From Natrinema sp046097095 (GTDB lineage: Archaea > Halobacteriota > Halobacteria > Halobacteriales > Natrialbaceae): a stretch of DNA of 64,000 nucleotides. Shown one piece after another: positions 1 through 8,905 of this stretch. A model generated the notes under the pieces. It was given only the letters and a program-made list of their open reading frames with translations. It was not told the DNA's origin and did no database searches. The number at the start of each line of letters is the position of its first letter. The first letter of the stretch is position 1. The position numbers and the translations under genes were made by a program. The stretch lies in the NCBI RefSeq assembly GCF_046097095.1, contig NZ_CP175700.1, forward strand, positions 1-64,000, given 5' to 3'.

Positions 1-143
1 TCTTCGTCGAAGCAGACGTAGTAGTCGAACACAGCGCCGGCGTGTGGCACGGCGTCGACGAGTCGATCGAACACCGTCTTTCCGGTGGCGAGTGCGTCAT
101 CTCGCGTCGATGCCTCAACTAGCGTGTAAATGACCATGTGCAT
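1..143 (-). CDS. Hypothetical haloarchaeal protein, 3' end cut by window edge
   Basis: An open frame reads leftwards from the ATG at 143 (MHMVIYTLVEASTRDD) off the window edge, giving 47 codons without a stop. A purine-rich GAGGTG lies about 8 bases upstream of the ATG and could act as a ribosome binding site. A second ATG two codons later is an equally possible start. Composition is acidic and typical of haloarchaea. I do not recognise the family. The visible residues suggest a small soluble protein with an aromatic-rich segment near residue 40. Confidence 0.6.
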   Translation of the reverse strand, partial: MHMVIYTLVEASTRDDALATGKTVFDRLVDAVPHAGAVFDYYVCFDE

Positions 144-251
144 CGGTTTTCACCTCGGTCTGCCGACGCACGCGACTCCGCTCCGCGTCACTGCTCGCTG
201 CGCCGGCACCCATCGCCGGCGCACAATAAACACCGCCGGAATACGCACTCG

Positions 252-689
252 CTAGGCTTCGTCTCGCTCTAACTCAGTGACCTCCGAGACGGTAAGCGTC
301 AGGTCACCGGATTCGTAGTCGGCCTCGAAATCGACCGCAAACGCCTCTGACTCGTAAGCCACGTGGTAGGCCCGATGCCGTTTGAGCGACCCCGTCGCTT
401 TGAAGTGGAAGAACGCCGCTGCGGTGTACGGTTTGCTGGCGGTTTCGATCTGTGTCTCGACTGACGCTTGCAGCGCGATTTGCGGAGTGTCGCTGTCGAT
501 TTCGGCGGCAAAGGCTCGAGCCTCGTCGACGGTCGCTTGCGAATGCTCGGGCGTCTCACCAGTCAGTACGTTCACTGGGGTCTCGGTTTCCTCGGTGAAC
601 AGGACGTCTTCGAACGTCTGCGTACCGAGAATTGCGTCTGGGTCTAGCTCACAGTCGTTGAGTGGATCGTCGATAGGTTGCTCGGACAT
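252..689 (-). CDS. Hypothetical acidic protein, 145 aa
   Basis: A 145-residue frame starts at ATG 689 (MSEQPIDDPLND). The N-terminal half is low-complexity and rich in Asp, Glu and Thr. The C-terminal 60 residues alternate hydrophobic and polar residues in a beta-strand-like pattern, suggesting a small beta-rich domain. There are no membrane segments and no Cys-rich motif. A perfect hairpin lies 11-28 bases upstream of the ATG. The function is unknown; the composition and codon use fit a real haloarchaeal gene. Confidence 0.65.
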   Translation of the reverse strand: MSEQPIDDPLNDCELDPDAILGTQTFEDVLFTEETETPVNVLTGETPEHSQATVDEARAFAAEIDSDTPQIALQASVETQIETASKPYTAAAFFHFKATGSLKRHRAYHVAYESEAFAVDFEADYESGDLTLTVSEVTELERDEA

Positions 690-699
690 GGTATCACGA

Positions 700-717
700 A
701 GCCCCGAGTATGGGGCT
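700..717 (-). promoter_or_regulatory. Perfect hairpin immediately upstream of a start codon
   Basis: The arms AGCCCC and GGGGCT flank a 6-base loop, ending 10 bases before the ATG at 689. A GC-rich hairpin this close to the start would occlude translation initiation if transcribed. It could instead be an operator. Hairpin-bearing leaders recur at several accessory genes in this window, although this one does not share the loop sequence of the others. Confidence 0.4.
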
Positions 718-880
718 CAGGCCATCTAGCCGCCGAGAAACACCTCCCTGCGGCACACACAGCCGCTTCTACGATGGGCAGTCTGCTCCCGTCATTTCTT
801 TCCGACGCCACCCCATACCCGTACAGCAAGAGCACTCCGATGCACAGCCAGCTAGCCGAGTCCCCCCATTTCCAGACCCA

Positions 881-1204
881 ATGACTGACCGCACAAAATC
901 TCGAGATACCATCTCGGGTGGTGGGCAGCCGGAGCATCGCTATCAGTTCTATTACGACGCCGATGAACCAGTCAGCCTGAGCGAAACCATCGTCACTGCG
1001 ATTGCCGACATCGCGGCCGTCGACGTGACGGATCTCGATCCGCTGTACGAGCAGGTGGATCCGGACAGTTTAAACTCGATTTTCCAGCCCGCAAGTGACG
1101 ACACTCCGCGTTCCGGTGGTGAGATTCGCTTTGTGCTGAGCGACTACGAGGTGACCGTCTCCGGGAACGGTCACATCGTCATCGACGCACCCACCGACGA
1201 GTAA
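881..1204 (+). CDS. Stand-alone HalOD1 output-domain protein
   Basis: The 107-residue protein is almost entirely one HalOD1 domain. It shows the family pattern of an AVxVTDLDPLYE-like helix (residues 45-57), then DPDSLNSIF, then a beta-rich C-terminal part ending in GHIVIDAP. HalOD1 is a haloarchaeal module usually attached to receiver, PAS or GAF sensors or encoded alone; its molecular role is not known. I chose ATG 881 because the open frame upstream reads unlike protein. A paralogue lies at 6594-7019 on the other strand, so two of these flank the DUF7344 and Bat-like regulatory genes. Confidence 0.85.
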   Translation: MTDRTKSRDTISGGGQPEHRYQFYYDADEPVSLSETIVTAIADIAAVDVTDLDPLYEQVDPDSLNSIFQPASDDTPRSGGEIRFVLSDYEVTVSGNGHIVIDAPTDE

Positions 1205-1240
1205 TAACGAGCTGGTGCCGGGCCGGAGCGGTCGCTCGCC

Positions 1241-1795
1241 TCATCGACTGCCAGGGGCGTCTCCATCGTTCTCGACATCCAGATACGCGTTGCCCTCCGT
1301 CTGTATCGAGAACTCCAGATAGGGCGAGAGCTGGTCGCCCAGCTCCGTGAGCGTGACGCTCCCACTCTCTTCGTCGTAGTCGACGAGCCCGTAATCGGCG
1401 AGTTTCGGCAGGTCGGCGTGATAGAGGCCGGCACGCACCCGGTTTTGCATCTCGTTCGTGGCCAACTCGACCGTCGTCCGGTTCTGCCACGCGGCGACCT
1501 GTTCGGCGATCTGTTCGAGGCGGCCCTGCCCGTCGTGTGCGTCGAGGTAGTAGAGGACGTAGCGCTCGCGTTCGTCCGCGAGAATACCGAAGACGACGCT
1601 CGACGAGATGTCCGTCTCCTGGGCCATCTCCGGGTCAATGACTCGACGGTCAGGCGACGTCTCCGTTTCATCCATCGCGGCTGCCTCCTCGGCCGCTGGC
1701 TCCTCGGCTGCATCCGATTGTGCCTCCACCTCATTGGGCATCTCGACGTCAGGCACCTCCTCATCGTCACGTGGCTCGTCTGGAGCGTCAGTCAT
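1241..1795 (-). CDS. DUF7344-type winged-helix protein (second of tandem pair)
   Basis: The 184-residue protein has an acidic, Ala-rich N-terminal 60 residues followed by a DUF7344-like winged-helix domain. The landmarks are SSVVFGILADERERYVLYYL, then an amphipathic helix, then HADLPKLADYGLVDYDEES, then a beta wing. Start ATG 1795 was preferred over one 25 codons upstream because that extension overlaps the preceding gene and is basic and unlike the family. It lies 7 bases downstream of its paralogue at 1803-2288, so the two are one transcript. DUF7344 proteins are presumed DNA-binding regulators; no target is known. Confidence 0.85.
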   Translation of the reverse strand: MTDAPDEPRDDEEVPDVEMPNEVEAQSDAAEEPAAEEAAAMDETETSPDRRVIDPEMAQETDISSSVVFGILADERERYVLYYLDAHDGQGRLEQIAEQVAAWQNRTTVELATNEMQNRVRAGLYHADLPKLADYGLVDYDEESGSVTLTELGDQLSPYLEFSIQTEGNAYLDVENDGDAPGSR

Positions 1796-1802
1796 CGTTT
1801 GT

Positions 1803-2288
1803 TCAGTCCGTCCCAGATCGCGCTTGGTTCGAGCCGTCGACGGCCGTGTTATCATCGAGTTGCCTCGCAAAGTCGACGTAGTGGGCGACCTGGGCTGCGG
1901 TCTCCGTCAGCGTGATCGTCCCCTGCTGGAACTCGTCCTCGATGAGCCCGTGGTCCGCGAGCTTCGGAAGGTCAGTGTGATACAGCCTAGTGGACACCCG
2001 CTCGGTCATGTCCTCGGTCAGCAGTTCGACCGACGTGTCATTCTCTCGTGCCGCGACGTGCTTCGCTAGTGCAGGAAATTCGGCCTGCCCGTCCTGTGCG
2101 TCGAGATAGTACAGCACGTACCGGCGGCGCTCGTCGGCGAGAAGCCCAAAGACGACACTCGGCGACAGTGATGATTCCTCGCTCATCGCTGCGTTCGTGT
2201 GTTCTCTCGTTGACTGCGAGTGTTGATTTTCAGACGACACGTTTTTGTCTCGGTTCTTCTGGCGTTGGTGAAGCGGCTCGTCACTCAT
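1803..2288 (-). CDS. DUF7344-type winged-helix protein (first of tandem pair)
   Basis: The 161-residue protein starts at ATG 2288 (MSDEPLHQRQ). A polar N-terminal tail of about 50 residues precedes the DUF7344-like domain. SPSVVFGLLADERRRYVLYY and HTDLPKLADHGLIEDE align directly with the downstream paralogue, so the pair arose by tandem duplication and later diverged mostly in the N-terminal tail. It is the promoter-proximal gene of a two-gene operon. It is presumably a DNA-binding regulator, by analogy with other haloarchaeal winged-helix families. Confidence 0.85.
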   Translation of the reverse strand: MSDEPLHQRQKNRDKNVSSENQHSQSTREHTNAAMSEESSLSPSVVFGLLADERRRYVLYYLDAQDGQAEFPALAKHVAARENDTSVELLTEDMTERVSTRLYHTDLPKLADHGLIEDEFQQGTITLTETAAQVAHYVDFARQLDDNTAVDGSNQARSGTD

Positions 2289-2544
2289 AGTTACTCCCTG
2301 GTATGGAGTAGCACGTGGCCCCCGTAAGCCCTTCACCTGAATAACCGAAGCAAACCACTCCTCCTCCCTTAATATTAAGATGAGTGCAGAATACGGCTGT
2401 TCGTTACGGAGCGGGCGGATCGGAGAGTCAGTAGCTCAGGAAGCTCACGGACTTCCGAACAGGGCGAGAGATTCGCCCTCACTAGCTTGACGAGGCTGCA
2501 GCCTCGTCAAGCACGTGAATGACGTTCAGCGGGTACGACAAGGC

Positions 2545-5500
2545 TTACGCTTGGTCGAATAGCAGTTCGAAGAGATCGTGTTGTCCTGCGCGTAAATGTT
2601 GGGTGAATGTTGTCTGAGAGATCTCCAGTAATCCAGCAATTTCCTGGCCTGTGCTTTCTCGCGGCGACTGGAAGAAGCCGCTCAAATAGGCTGTGCGAAG
2701 GGTTTCCTGCTGGCGAGCGGTCAACCGCTCCTTGACGGCCGTTTTGAACTCGTGCGGCGTCTGGATGGCTCGCTCTCGCGTCCGGCGCGTGAGGAGGTCG
2801 GTGTCCGAGTGTGTGGTCTGGATCGCCTCGATGAACTCCCGGACCGTCGCCGTCGACGGGAGGTCAACGACGGCCGTTGCACCATCGGGCTTGAACGTGA
2901 GCGTGCGCACCACCGCGTCTTGCTCAACGAGCAGCGACGCGAGTGTCGGGCCGGACAACCGCGCCTTAAACAGGGAGCTATCCTCACGGTCGGTGATACG
3001 GGTTAGCTCCTTGACGGCAACGGCCTCCGACCCAGCAGCCAGTATCTCATCTGACGTCGCATCGTGCGCGGTGAAAAACACGTGCGACGAGTCGTCCGCT
3101 TGGGGGACGAGCCCCTCGAACTCGAACCGGCACCCTGCCTGCTGGGCGAGCCGGCCCAGGATCGAGTTCGATGGCTGGATGCCGAGCGTGAGTTCGACGA
3201 CGCTGTCCGTATGGAGTGTCTCTTTCGTCTCGATGGCGTTGATCGCGTGTGCGATCGTCTCCCCGAATTCGTTCAGGACGCCCCGATCTTTCTCATCAGT
3301 ATTGAGCGGCCCGGCATAGACGGTTAACACACCGTATAGAGCGTCTTCGTAGACCAGCGGAATACTGATGCAGGAGCGCACGCCCTGTGCGAGCGTCTGT
3401 TCGCGCCAAGGACCGAAACGTGCGTCAGTGGCGATGTCCTCGACGACCTGCGTCTCGCGTGTACGCACGGCGGTTCCGACGGGGCCCTGTCCGGTCGGCG
3501 TGTCGTCGGTCGTGATCGTTAGCTCGTCGACGTAGCCGCTGTCGACGCCAGCCCACTCCTGGGGGTCAATCGTGTCGGCGGCTGCGTCGTGCTCGCCGAT
3601 CCAGGCGAACTCGTAGAGGTTGGAGTCAGCCAGTCGCTCGCAGACGACGTGGTCGATCTCTTCGCGTGTGTCGGCCTGCACCAGTATCTGATCGATCTCT
3701 CGAATAATACTATTGAGTCTGTCGAGACGAGTCAATGCCTCGTTTTGGCGCGCTAATTGTCCTTCGCGATCGGCGCGATCCAGCGCGGTTTCGACGTTCG
3801 TGGCGACCGTTTCTGCAAGGTCGACCGTGGTCTCTTCGAACTCGTTCGGGCGCGTCGAGCCAGCGCACAGGACGCCGTGTCGCCCGAGCGGGACGATCAC
3901 CTCGCTTCGAATCGGCGTCTCAGATGGCGCGATCTCGGGGTGAGGTGATAAGTCGTTGTCGACGTCCCGGTCCTCGCTGACGAACGTCTGCCACGCCCGC
4001 TCGTCGAATCCGTCGGGATACCGGATATCGTCACGGTCCGGCGGATCGGTGCTCTCGTCTGACTGGTGTAACTCGCCGGTATCACTGTCGTAGCGCCACA
4101 GTCCCGAATACTCACCGCCCAGCACCGTCTGCATGAGTGAGGCGGCCTCGTCGACGATCTCTTGCTCGTCAGCGTTCATCAGTTCTCGGCTCGCGTCGTT
4201 GAGGTGATCGAGCGCCTCGGTGGCCTGCTTGCGATCCGTAATGTCCTCGAGGGCAACCATGACCTCGGTCGCCTCGTCTGAGAGGCCGTCGTATAGGGGG
4301 GTGGCGTTCACGGAGAGCCAGACGCGCTGCCCGTCCGGCTGAGTTGCACCGACTTCGATACTGAAGACCACGTCACTGGTTCTCTTGATCTGCTCGTACG
4401 GCAGTTCCGCCTCCGGTATCGGCTCCCCGTCCGGGTCGACGAAATCGAATTCCGGCGCGTTGTGCGCGAGACCGGTGAGTTCTTCGACGGACCGTCCCAG
4501 AATATCCGCTACGCGGTCGTTGGCGAACGAGATTTCGCCTGCGTCATCGACGAGCAGAATCCCCGTCGGGCTGGTTTCGAGCAGGCGGTCTTTGAGTGAT
4601 GAAAGTTGCTCCTCACGCTCGTGCAGTTCCTCTTCGGCCTGCTTTTGCTCGATGAGATCGGCGGCCTGTCGCGCCAGCACGTCGAGCGAACGCAGATCCC
4701 GCTCCGATGGGTCGTGCGGTTCGTTCCAGTGTGTCGAGATCATCCCGAGTAACTCCCCGCTGCGGGAGACCAGTGGCGTGGTCTGCACCGCCTGAATGCC
4801 CGTCTGGCGAAACATCTCGAGGTCGCTTGTGCCAGCCATGAACGCACTCGTCTCGACGTCCGGGACGACCACGCGGTCACCGGTTTCCAACGCCCTGGCG
4901 CAGGAGGTGCCCTCATCCGGGTCCACCCACCCCCATGCCTCCTCGGCCTCCGGACTGAATCCCTGGTGGGTCAGCAATTCGAGTTCGCCCCGGTCGGCGT
5001 CGAACCGCTGCATACTCGCGAAGTCGGCGTCCATGATGGTGACCGCGGCGTCGAGGACCTCCTCGTCCAGGGTATCGATGTCGTCCTCCTGAATTAGACT
5101 GGTGCTGGTGTCTTGTAACTGCCGTGTGGCGGCCAGGTCACTTGCCAGCTGCTCTTTCTTCTCGCGCAGCGCCTCCTCGGTTTGCTTACGCTTTGTGATG
5201 TCCTGAACGGTTCCAATGGCACGAACCGGCTCACCCGAATCGTCATGGACCTCGCCCTGCGCCGTGATCCACCGTTGCTCGTCGTCCGCTCGAATGATCC
5301 GACAGTCGACTGTCCAGTCGCCCGTTTCAAACGCGTCCTCGAAGCTCTGTTCCACCTGTTCGCGGTCGTCTGGATGGACGTGATCGAGGAAGGTTTCGAG
5401 GCTCCAGTCGCCGGGCTCCTCGTAGCCGAAAATCTCGTCGTGCCGTGGTGAGTGGTGGGTAAAGTCGTTTGTCTGGAGATCGAGTTCCCAGACGCCCTGC

Positions 5501-6339
5501 TCCGCGGCGTCCGTCGCGAGACGCAACCGCTCTTCTGACTCGCGGAGTTCACGATTCGACCGCTCGCGCTCGAGCGCGATGCTCGCGACGTGCGTGCCGA
5601 ACTCCGCTAGCAGCTCCCACTCGGTGGGCGTCCGCGGCTCGTCGAAGCAGAGCATGAACGACCCGAGGGCCTCGCCGTCCTCGTCGTGGATGGGGACGGA
5701 GTGGCCTGCCAGGACGTCATTGGCGAGACACAATTCCCGCCAGTCCTCCGACCATCTGTCGTCGGTTTTGACGTCCTCGCACGTGACGGGGTCCCCGTGG
5801 AACACGGCCTCGCCGCACGTGCCGATCTGACTATCGTCGATCGGTAACCGCTCTAGTTCCTCACGCCATGCCGGGGACAGATCTGGGGCGATGCACCGCT
5901 CGAACGACTTGTGCTCGTCGTCGGTGAGCACGATGCTGGCCCGCGTGGTCGGATCGAGCGTCGATACCGTGGTGCACAGCGACGAGAGACACTCTTCGAG
6001 CGGAGCGCCGGAGGCGATCACTTCTACCAGCCGCTTTTGCTCCTCCAGCAATCGGTCCTGACGCGTGCGGTCGGCGTTCTCCTCAAGCGCAACCCCGGAA
6101 TCGTGTCCCTCACCGTCCGCGCGTACACCAGGCGGCCGCCACCACACTCGTCCGCGAGCACCGACTTTCTTCGTCTCAAGCGAGCCCTCATCGACGAGCG
6201 CGTCCAGTTTGTTGTAGATGGTTCGGTTGACGCAGTCGAACTCCTCGGCGACTTCAGGGGTCGTCAACGGTGTGCCCGGCGAATCGAGTGCGTCGAACAC
6301 CTCGAGCACGGTCGCGGGCGCTGGTGCGGACGAACTCAT
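2545..6339 (-). CDS. Multi-sensor Bat-like transcriptional regulator (GAF/PAS, BAT, HTH_10)
   Basis: This is a 1264-residue soluble one-component regulator. Order of modules: an N-terminal winged helix (about 1-70, ending VGARGRVWWRPPG), GAF (about 105-260), PAS (about 270-390, ending in VRAIGTVQDITKRKQ), GAF (400-560), PAS (580-700, ending VALEDITDRKQ), a Bat-type GAF (705-860), a further GAF (880-1035), the BAT-associated domain (1040-1200) and a C-terminal HTH_10 (about 1205-1260, with SPRESTGQEIAGLLEISQTTF). Bat proteins couple light or oxygen signals to transcription in haloarchaea. The extra N-terminal winged helix means it has DNA-binding modules at both ends. No histidine kinase domain is present. 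HalOD1 and DUF7344 genes surround it, suggesting a local regulatory cluster. The ligands of the GAF and PAS domains cannot be told from sequence. Confidence 0.92.
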   Translation of the reverse strand: MSSSAPAPATVLEVFDALDSPGTPLTTPEVAEEFDCVNRTIYNKLDALVDEGSLETKKVGARGRVWWRPPGVRADGEGHDSGVALEENADRTRQDRLLEEQKRLVEVIASGAPLEECLSSLCTTVSTLDPTTRASIVLTDDEHKSFERCIAPDLSPAWREELERLPIDDSQIGTCGEAVFHGDPVTCEDVKTDDRWSEDWRELCLANDVLAGHSVPIHDEDGEALGSFMLCFDEPRTPTEWELLAEFGTHVASIALERERSNRELRESEERLRLATDAAEQGVWELDLQTNDFTHHSPRHDEIFGYEEPGDWSLETFLDHVHPDDREQVEQSFEDAFETGDWTVDCRIIRADDEQRWITAQGEVHDDSGEPVRAIGTVQDITKRKQTEEALREKKEQLASDLAATRQLQDTSTSLIQEDDIDTLDEEVLDAAVTIMDADFASMQRFDADRGELELLTHQGFSPEAEEAWGWVDPDEGTSCARALETGDRVVVPDVETSAFMAGTSDLEMFRQTGIQAVQTTPLVSRSGELLGMISTHWNEPHDPSERDLRSLDVLARQAADLIEQKQAEEELHEREEQLSSLKDRLLETSPTGILLVDDAGEISFANDRVADILGRSVEELTGLAHNAPEFDFVDPDGEPIPEAELPYEQIKRTSDVVFSIEVGATQPDGQRVWLSVNATPLYDGLSDEATEVMVALEDITDRKQATEALDHLNDASRELMNADEQEIVDEAASLMQTVLGGEYSGLWRYDSDTGELHQSDESTDPPDRDDIRYPDGFDERAWQTFVSEDRDVDNDLSPHPEIAPSETPIRSEVIVPLGRHGVLCAGSTRPNEFEETTVDLAETVATNVETALDRADREGQLARQNEALTRLDRLNSIIREIDQILVQADTREEIDHVVCERLADSNLYEFAWIGEHDAAADTIDPQEWAGVDSGYVDELTITTDDTPTGQGPVGTAVRTRETQVVEDIATDARFGPWREQTLAQGVRSCISIPLVYEDALYGVLTVYAGPLNTDEKDRGVLNEFGETIAHAINAIETKETLHTDSVVELTLGIQPSNSILGRLAQQAGCRFEFEGLVPQADDSSHVFFTAHDATSDEILAAGSEAVAVKELTRITDREDSSLFKARLSGPTLASLLVEQDAVVRTLTFKPDGATAVVDLPSTATVREFIEAIQTTHSDTDLLTRRTRERAIQTPHEFKTAVKERLTARQQETLRTAYLSGFFQSPRESTGQEIAGLLEISQTTFTQHLRAGQHDLFELLFDQA

Positions 6340-6593
6340 ACGTCGTGGTCATCGCGTGAGATGCAAAAACATTCCGTCAACAGAACTCCCGAGAACACGC
6401 AGGAAAACAAGGGGAACGATTACTGTTGTCAGGTGAGGCCGCGACGTCAGGCCTACCGGGGACGGTCAGTGGCCCACGGCCGTCAATCGCGGGCGTCCCG
6501 CCTCGCCCTGGGCTACCCCGCTCTTCCAGCGTCACTCCAATCGTCGTTACGATGAGGGCGAACGAATCTAGGTCTCGAAGCAGCCACGAGTCA

Positions 6594-7019
6594 CTATCGA
6601 AACGTCCCGCTTCTGGACGACTGCTTCGAGAGGGCTAGCGATTCGTATCCGGATCTGGCGGTGTGGCACTCATCCTGTGCTGGAATCACCCCCCTTTCTT
6701 CTTCCGAAACGTCGATGATTATTTCTCCTGACGCGTGTACCGTGACGTCGTGGCCCTCGTGTGCAAACGAGACGGTTCCCTGTGGTCGCGGTGTGTCGTT
6801 CGAACCCGGCTGGAAGAGGGCATCGAGTGCGTTCGGCTCTAGCGTCTTGTAGAGCGGTTGCATGGACTCTGGTTCAGTATCGGTGACGGCGGCCAGGCTC
6901 TGGACGACGGCGTAACTGGCCGGTTCGGGGCCTGTCCACGCGAACTGGACGTGATACGTTTCTGTCTCGGGGTCATATCCCACTCTGTCAGCGAGGGGCG
7001 TGTCGGATATTTCACTCAT
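6594..7019 (-). CDS. Stand-alone HalOD1 output-domain protein
   Basis: The 141-residue protein carries one HalOD1 domain: PASYAVVQSLAAVTDTEPE, then MQPLYKTLEPNALDALF, then the beta-rich part ending in GEIIIDV at about residue 106. A polar tail of about 35 residues follows and is absent from the paralogue at 881-1204. ATG 7019 (MSEISDTPLADR) is preferred over one five codons upstream. It is transcribed in the same direction as the Bat-like gene, 254 bases upstream of it. The role is presumed signalling or regulatory; the biochemical activity of HalOD1 is not established. Confidence 0.82.
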   Translation of the reverse strand: MSEISDTPLADRVGYDPETETYHVQFAWTGPEPASYAVVQSLAAVTDTEPESMQPLYKTLEPNALDALFQPGSNDTPRPQGTVSFAHEGHDVTVHASGEIIIDVSEEERGVIPAQDECHTARSGYESLALSKQSSRSGTFR

Positions 7020-7160
7020 GAACGAAGGCGACACGAAGTTCTTGTTGGCACTACTGGGCAGATGTAAATAAGCGTTGTGTGAGCAGTACGGCTAGCGCCA
7101 CCCCCGCGTGTGAGTAGTGTAATTCGCCCTAGTCTTTATCTCCCCGACGTGTGGATGCGT

Positions 7161-7553
7161 TCAGCGGGGTTGGTGACTGGTGATCGGTTCGAGCCCAATG
7201 AGGTCGGCGTGAAGGACCTCACCGTCGCGAACGACGTATCGATTCGCCAGTACCGGGAACCGACACTTCGTGTACCCGGCTGTCTGGATGTCGAGTTCCT
7301 CGTCGACATCGATGTACTCGGCGAGCTGTCGGAGGAACTCGTAGGTCACGATCCCACCCTCGTAGTCGGGAAGACCATCCTCACGGGATTCGTACACCTC
7401 GAAGCTATCGTAGCCCCAGATGATGAGTTCTCCCTCCTCGTCCACTTCCCAGTTGAGAGTCCCGAAGCAGTGATTCTCACAGAGCTGGCGGACTGCTTGT
7501 GCGTCCGATACGATCGCGCCGGTCGACGTCGTCGCTGCTTGGAGTGTTGCCAT
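7161..7553 (-). CDS. Hypothetical protein, 130 aa, with structured leader
   Basis: The 130-residue acidic protein starts at ATG 7553 (MATLQAATTSTG). It has one Cys pair (CENHC, residues 25-29), a mixed alpha/beta pattern, and no membrane segment. I do not recognise the family. The leader contains the bistable-type hairpin described at 7580-7597, ending 26 bases before the ATG, as in two other accessory genes here (21690-21980 and 23809-24249). That common leader is the main clue that it belongs to a co-regulated accessory set. Confidence 0.7.
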   Translation of the reverse strand: MATLQAATTSTGAIVSDAQAVRQLCENHCFGTLNWEVDEEGELIIWGYDSFEVYESREDGLPDYEGGIVTYEFLRQLAEYIDVDEELDIQTAGYTKCRFPVLANRYVVRDGEVLHADLIGLEPITSHQPR

Positions 7554-7579
7554 AGGTTGTACTCGGGGGCGTTCTCCTG

Positions 7580-7597
7580 CCCCTCACCCTTCAGGGG
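7580..7597 (-). promoter_or_regulatory. Structured leader motif, copy A
   Basis: Read on the minus strand, the element is arm CCCC, loop TGAA, arm GGG, then TGA, then a second arm GGGG. It is preceded directly by GGAGTTTGTAAT and followed by 26 bases to the ATG at 7553. The first arm can pair with either downstream arm. The same arrangement recurs at 22007-22027, 24275-24295 and, with variations, at 10867-10885 and 55597-55614. Confidence 0.55.
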
Positions 7598-7656
7598 ATT
7601 ACAAACTCCCCCTCTATGGTGAATCTGGAAGAAGCACCGCTCGACGGTTTGTGTAG

Positions 7657-7845
7657 TCAGGACTCTATCTGGATGTTGGCCTCTTCCGTGGCAGCTGGTC
7701 GGGTGAGGAGACTCACCTGCTCCAGGAGCGTCATCGCTGCGTCGATCCGCCTTTGATCGTCGGAATCCAATTGATCGACGTCGATACTGCTGAGATTGCT
7801 GAGAGCGCGGTGCAGCCGGTAACCCGGTGTGTCTCGTGGATCCAT
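7657..7845 (-). CDS. Small hypothetical protein, 62 aa
   Basis: A 62-residue frame starts at ATG 7845 (MDPRDTPGYRLHRALS). It is mostly helical, with SNLSSIDVDQLDSDDQRRIDA resembling a short amphipathic helix pair. The longer open frame extending to 8151 was rejected because its extra part is basic, Cys-containing and runs through three hairpins. The gene is preceded by three consecutive perfect hairpins (7857-7921). The function is unknown. Confidence 0.6.
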   Translation of the reverse strand: MDPRDTPGYRLHRALSNLSSIDVDQLDSDDQRRIDAAMTLLEQVSLLTRPAATEEANIQIES

Positions 7846-7856
7846 GTGTACGCCTC

Positions 7857-7921
7857 CGCCGATTTTCGGCGTTCGAAAGACCGGAGGTCTTTCGCAGCCC
7901 ATCAGAACGCGAAGCGTTCTG
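7857..7921 (-). promoter_or_regulatory. Three tandem perfect hairpins in a leader
   Basis: Three perfect inverted repeats follow one another within 65 bases: CGCCGA/TCGGCG at 7857-7871 (3-base loop), GAAAGACC/GGTCTTTC at 7875-7893 (3-base loop) and CAGAACGC/GCGTTCTG at 7903-7921 (3-base loop). The nearest is 12 bases upstream of the ATG at 7845. They differ in sequence but share arm length and loop size. They are not followed by a T-run, so a terminator is unlikely. A structured leader or tandem protein sites are possible. Confidence 0.5.
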
Positions 7922-8107
7922 AGGACGCAGAAAAACGCAGACGAGCGGATAGTAGGATACCTCAGGTTTCGATTCTCCATCGAGAGATCATGGGTGTGTC
8001 TCGGTTGCACGACGATCCCAGTGTTACATACCGGTTGTCCCTGCCGTTTCGCTGTGAATTCAACTTCGGAGTCGGTTTTATTGCCCCTGTAGTGAGATGT
8101 TCCCTCT

Positions 8108-8743
8108 ATGTACCCGACTCCCCATCGCTGGACGACTGACGACGGTCTCACGCACGTCTTCTACAACAACCATATGCCTCCAAGCACGGGATTCGGATGG
8201 TCAAGCCTCTGTAATGAGGTGCGAGTACCGATTGAGGGAGAGCACTTCGAACTAGATGAAGACGTGATAGAGGAGGACATTACGTGTCGACACTGTCGGG
8301 ACAAACTCGGTCGACCATACGTGACCCTCGACGACGATTCAATCGCCGGCATGAACGGCTGTCTGGTTCGCGTCGAGAGGGATGCGGGAGGCGTGCTCAC
8401 TCGGGCTGAACGTGTTTGCAGAGGTCAACTCCATCATTCCTTACCGTTCGAACCGGACTCGTTCAGCGGGGAGCTAACGGAGCAGGTCGAAGCGGTGTGT
8501 AGCGAATGCTGGGAGACATACGTTGATCGTCAGTGGGGCAGTGACGTTGAGGGCGCAGAGTTGCGCGTCGAAGTATGGGGTGACGATGGTCGATCGGAGT
8601 ACTTCGCGGCGCGTGCCGAGGCGATTCGTGGTGGTCCTGAGGGCGCAGTACGGTTAGTGAGTGAGAATGGGCTTGAGAAAGACGTCCGTCGTGAAGAGCT
8701 CGAGTCTATTACGCTTACGCCAGCTCAGAGGGTCGATTACTAA
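8108..8743 (+). CDS. Hypothetical zinc-binding protein, 211 aa
   Basis: The 211-residue protein starts at ATG 8108 (MYPTPHRWTTDDG). It has a probable zinc site CRHC (residues 59-62) paired with a second cluster CSEC (about 137-140), and a C-terminal beta-rich region (155-210) with alternating charged and hydrophobic residues. A TTTATT box at 8076-8081 lies about 27-32 bases upstream, consistent with a leaderless or nearly leaderless transcript. The family is not recognised. It is convergent with the zinc-finger gene at 8906-9799. Confidence 0.72.
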   Translation: MYPTPHRWTTDDGLTHVFYNNHMPPSTGFGWSSLCNEVRVPIEGEHFELDEDVIEEDITCRHCRDKLGRPYVTLDDDSIAGMNGCLVRVERDAGGVLTRAERVCRGQLHHSLPFEPDSFSGELTEQVEAVCSECWETYVDRQWGSDVEGAELRVEVWGDDGRSEYFAARAEAIRGGPEGAVRLVSENGLEKDVRREELESITLTPAQRVDY

Positions 8744-8905
8744 GGCCCTGTTGAACCTCTCAACGACTGACCATACTGGTGTGCTGGATGCAGGGAGGTA
8801 GCAACAGACAGCCCTTGTTCGTTTCGCTCAACCACGGGCGAAATAGCTGTTAGATCGGCACATCTACTGTACGGTTGTCTCCTACTAAACGAGATGAAAT
8901 ATTCC

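Noticed and set aside
8744..8905. Insertion-sequence end (GGCCCTGTTGAA at about 8742)
   Set aside because: The 12-base match to IS5-type ends is suggestive, but no partner end or transposase lies near enough to call an element.
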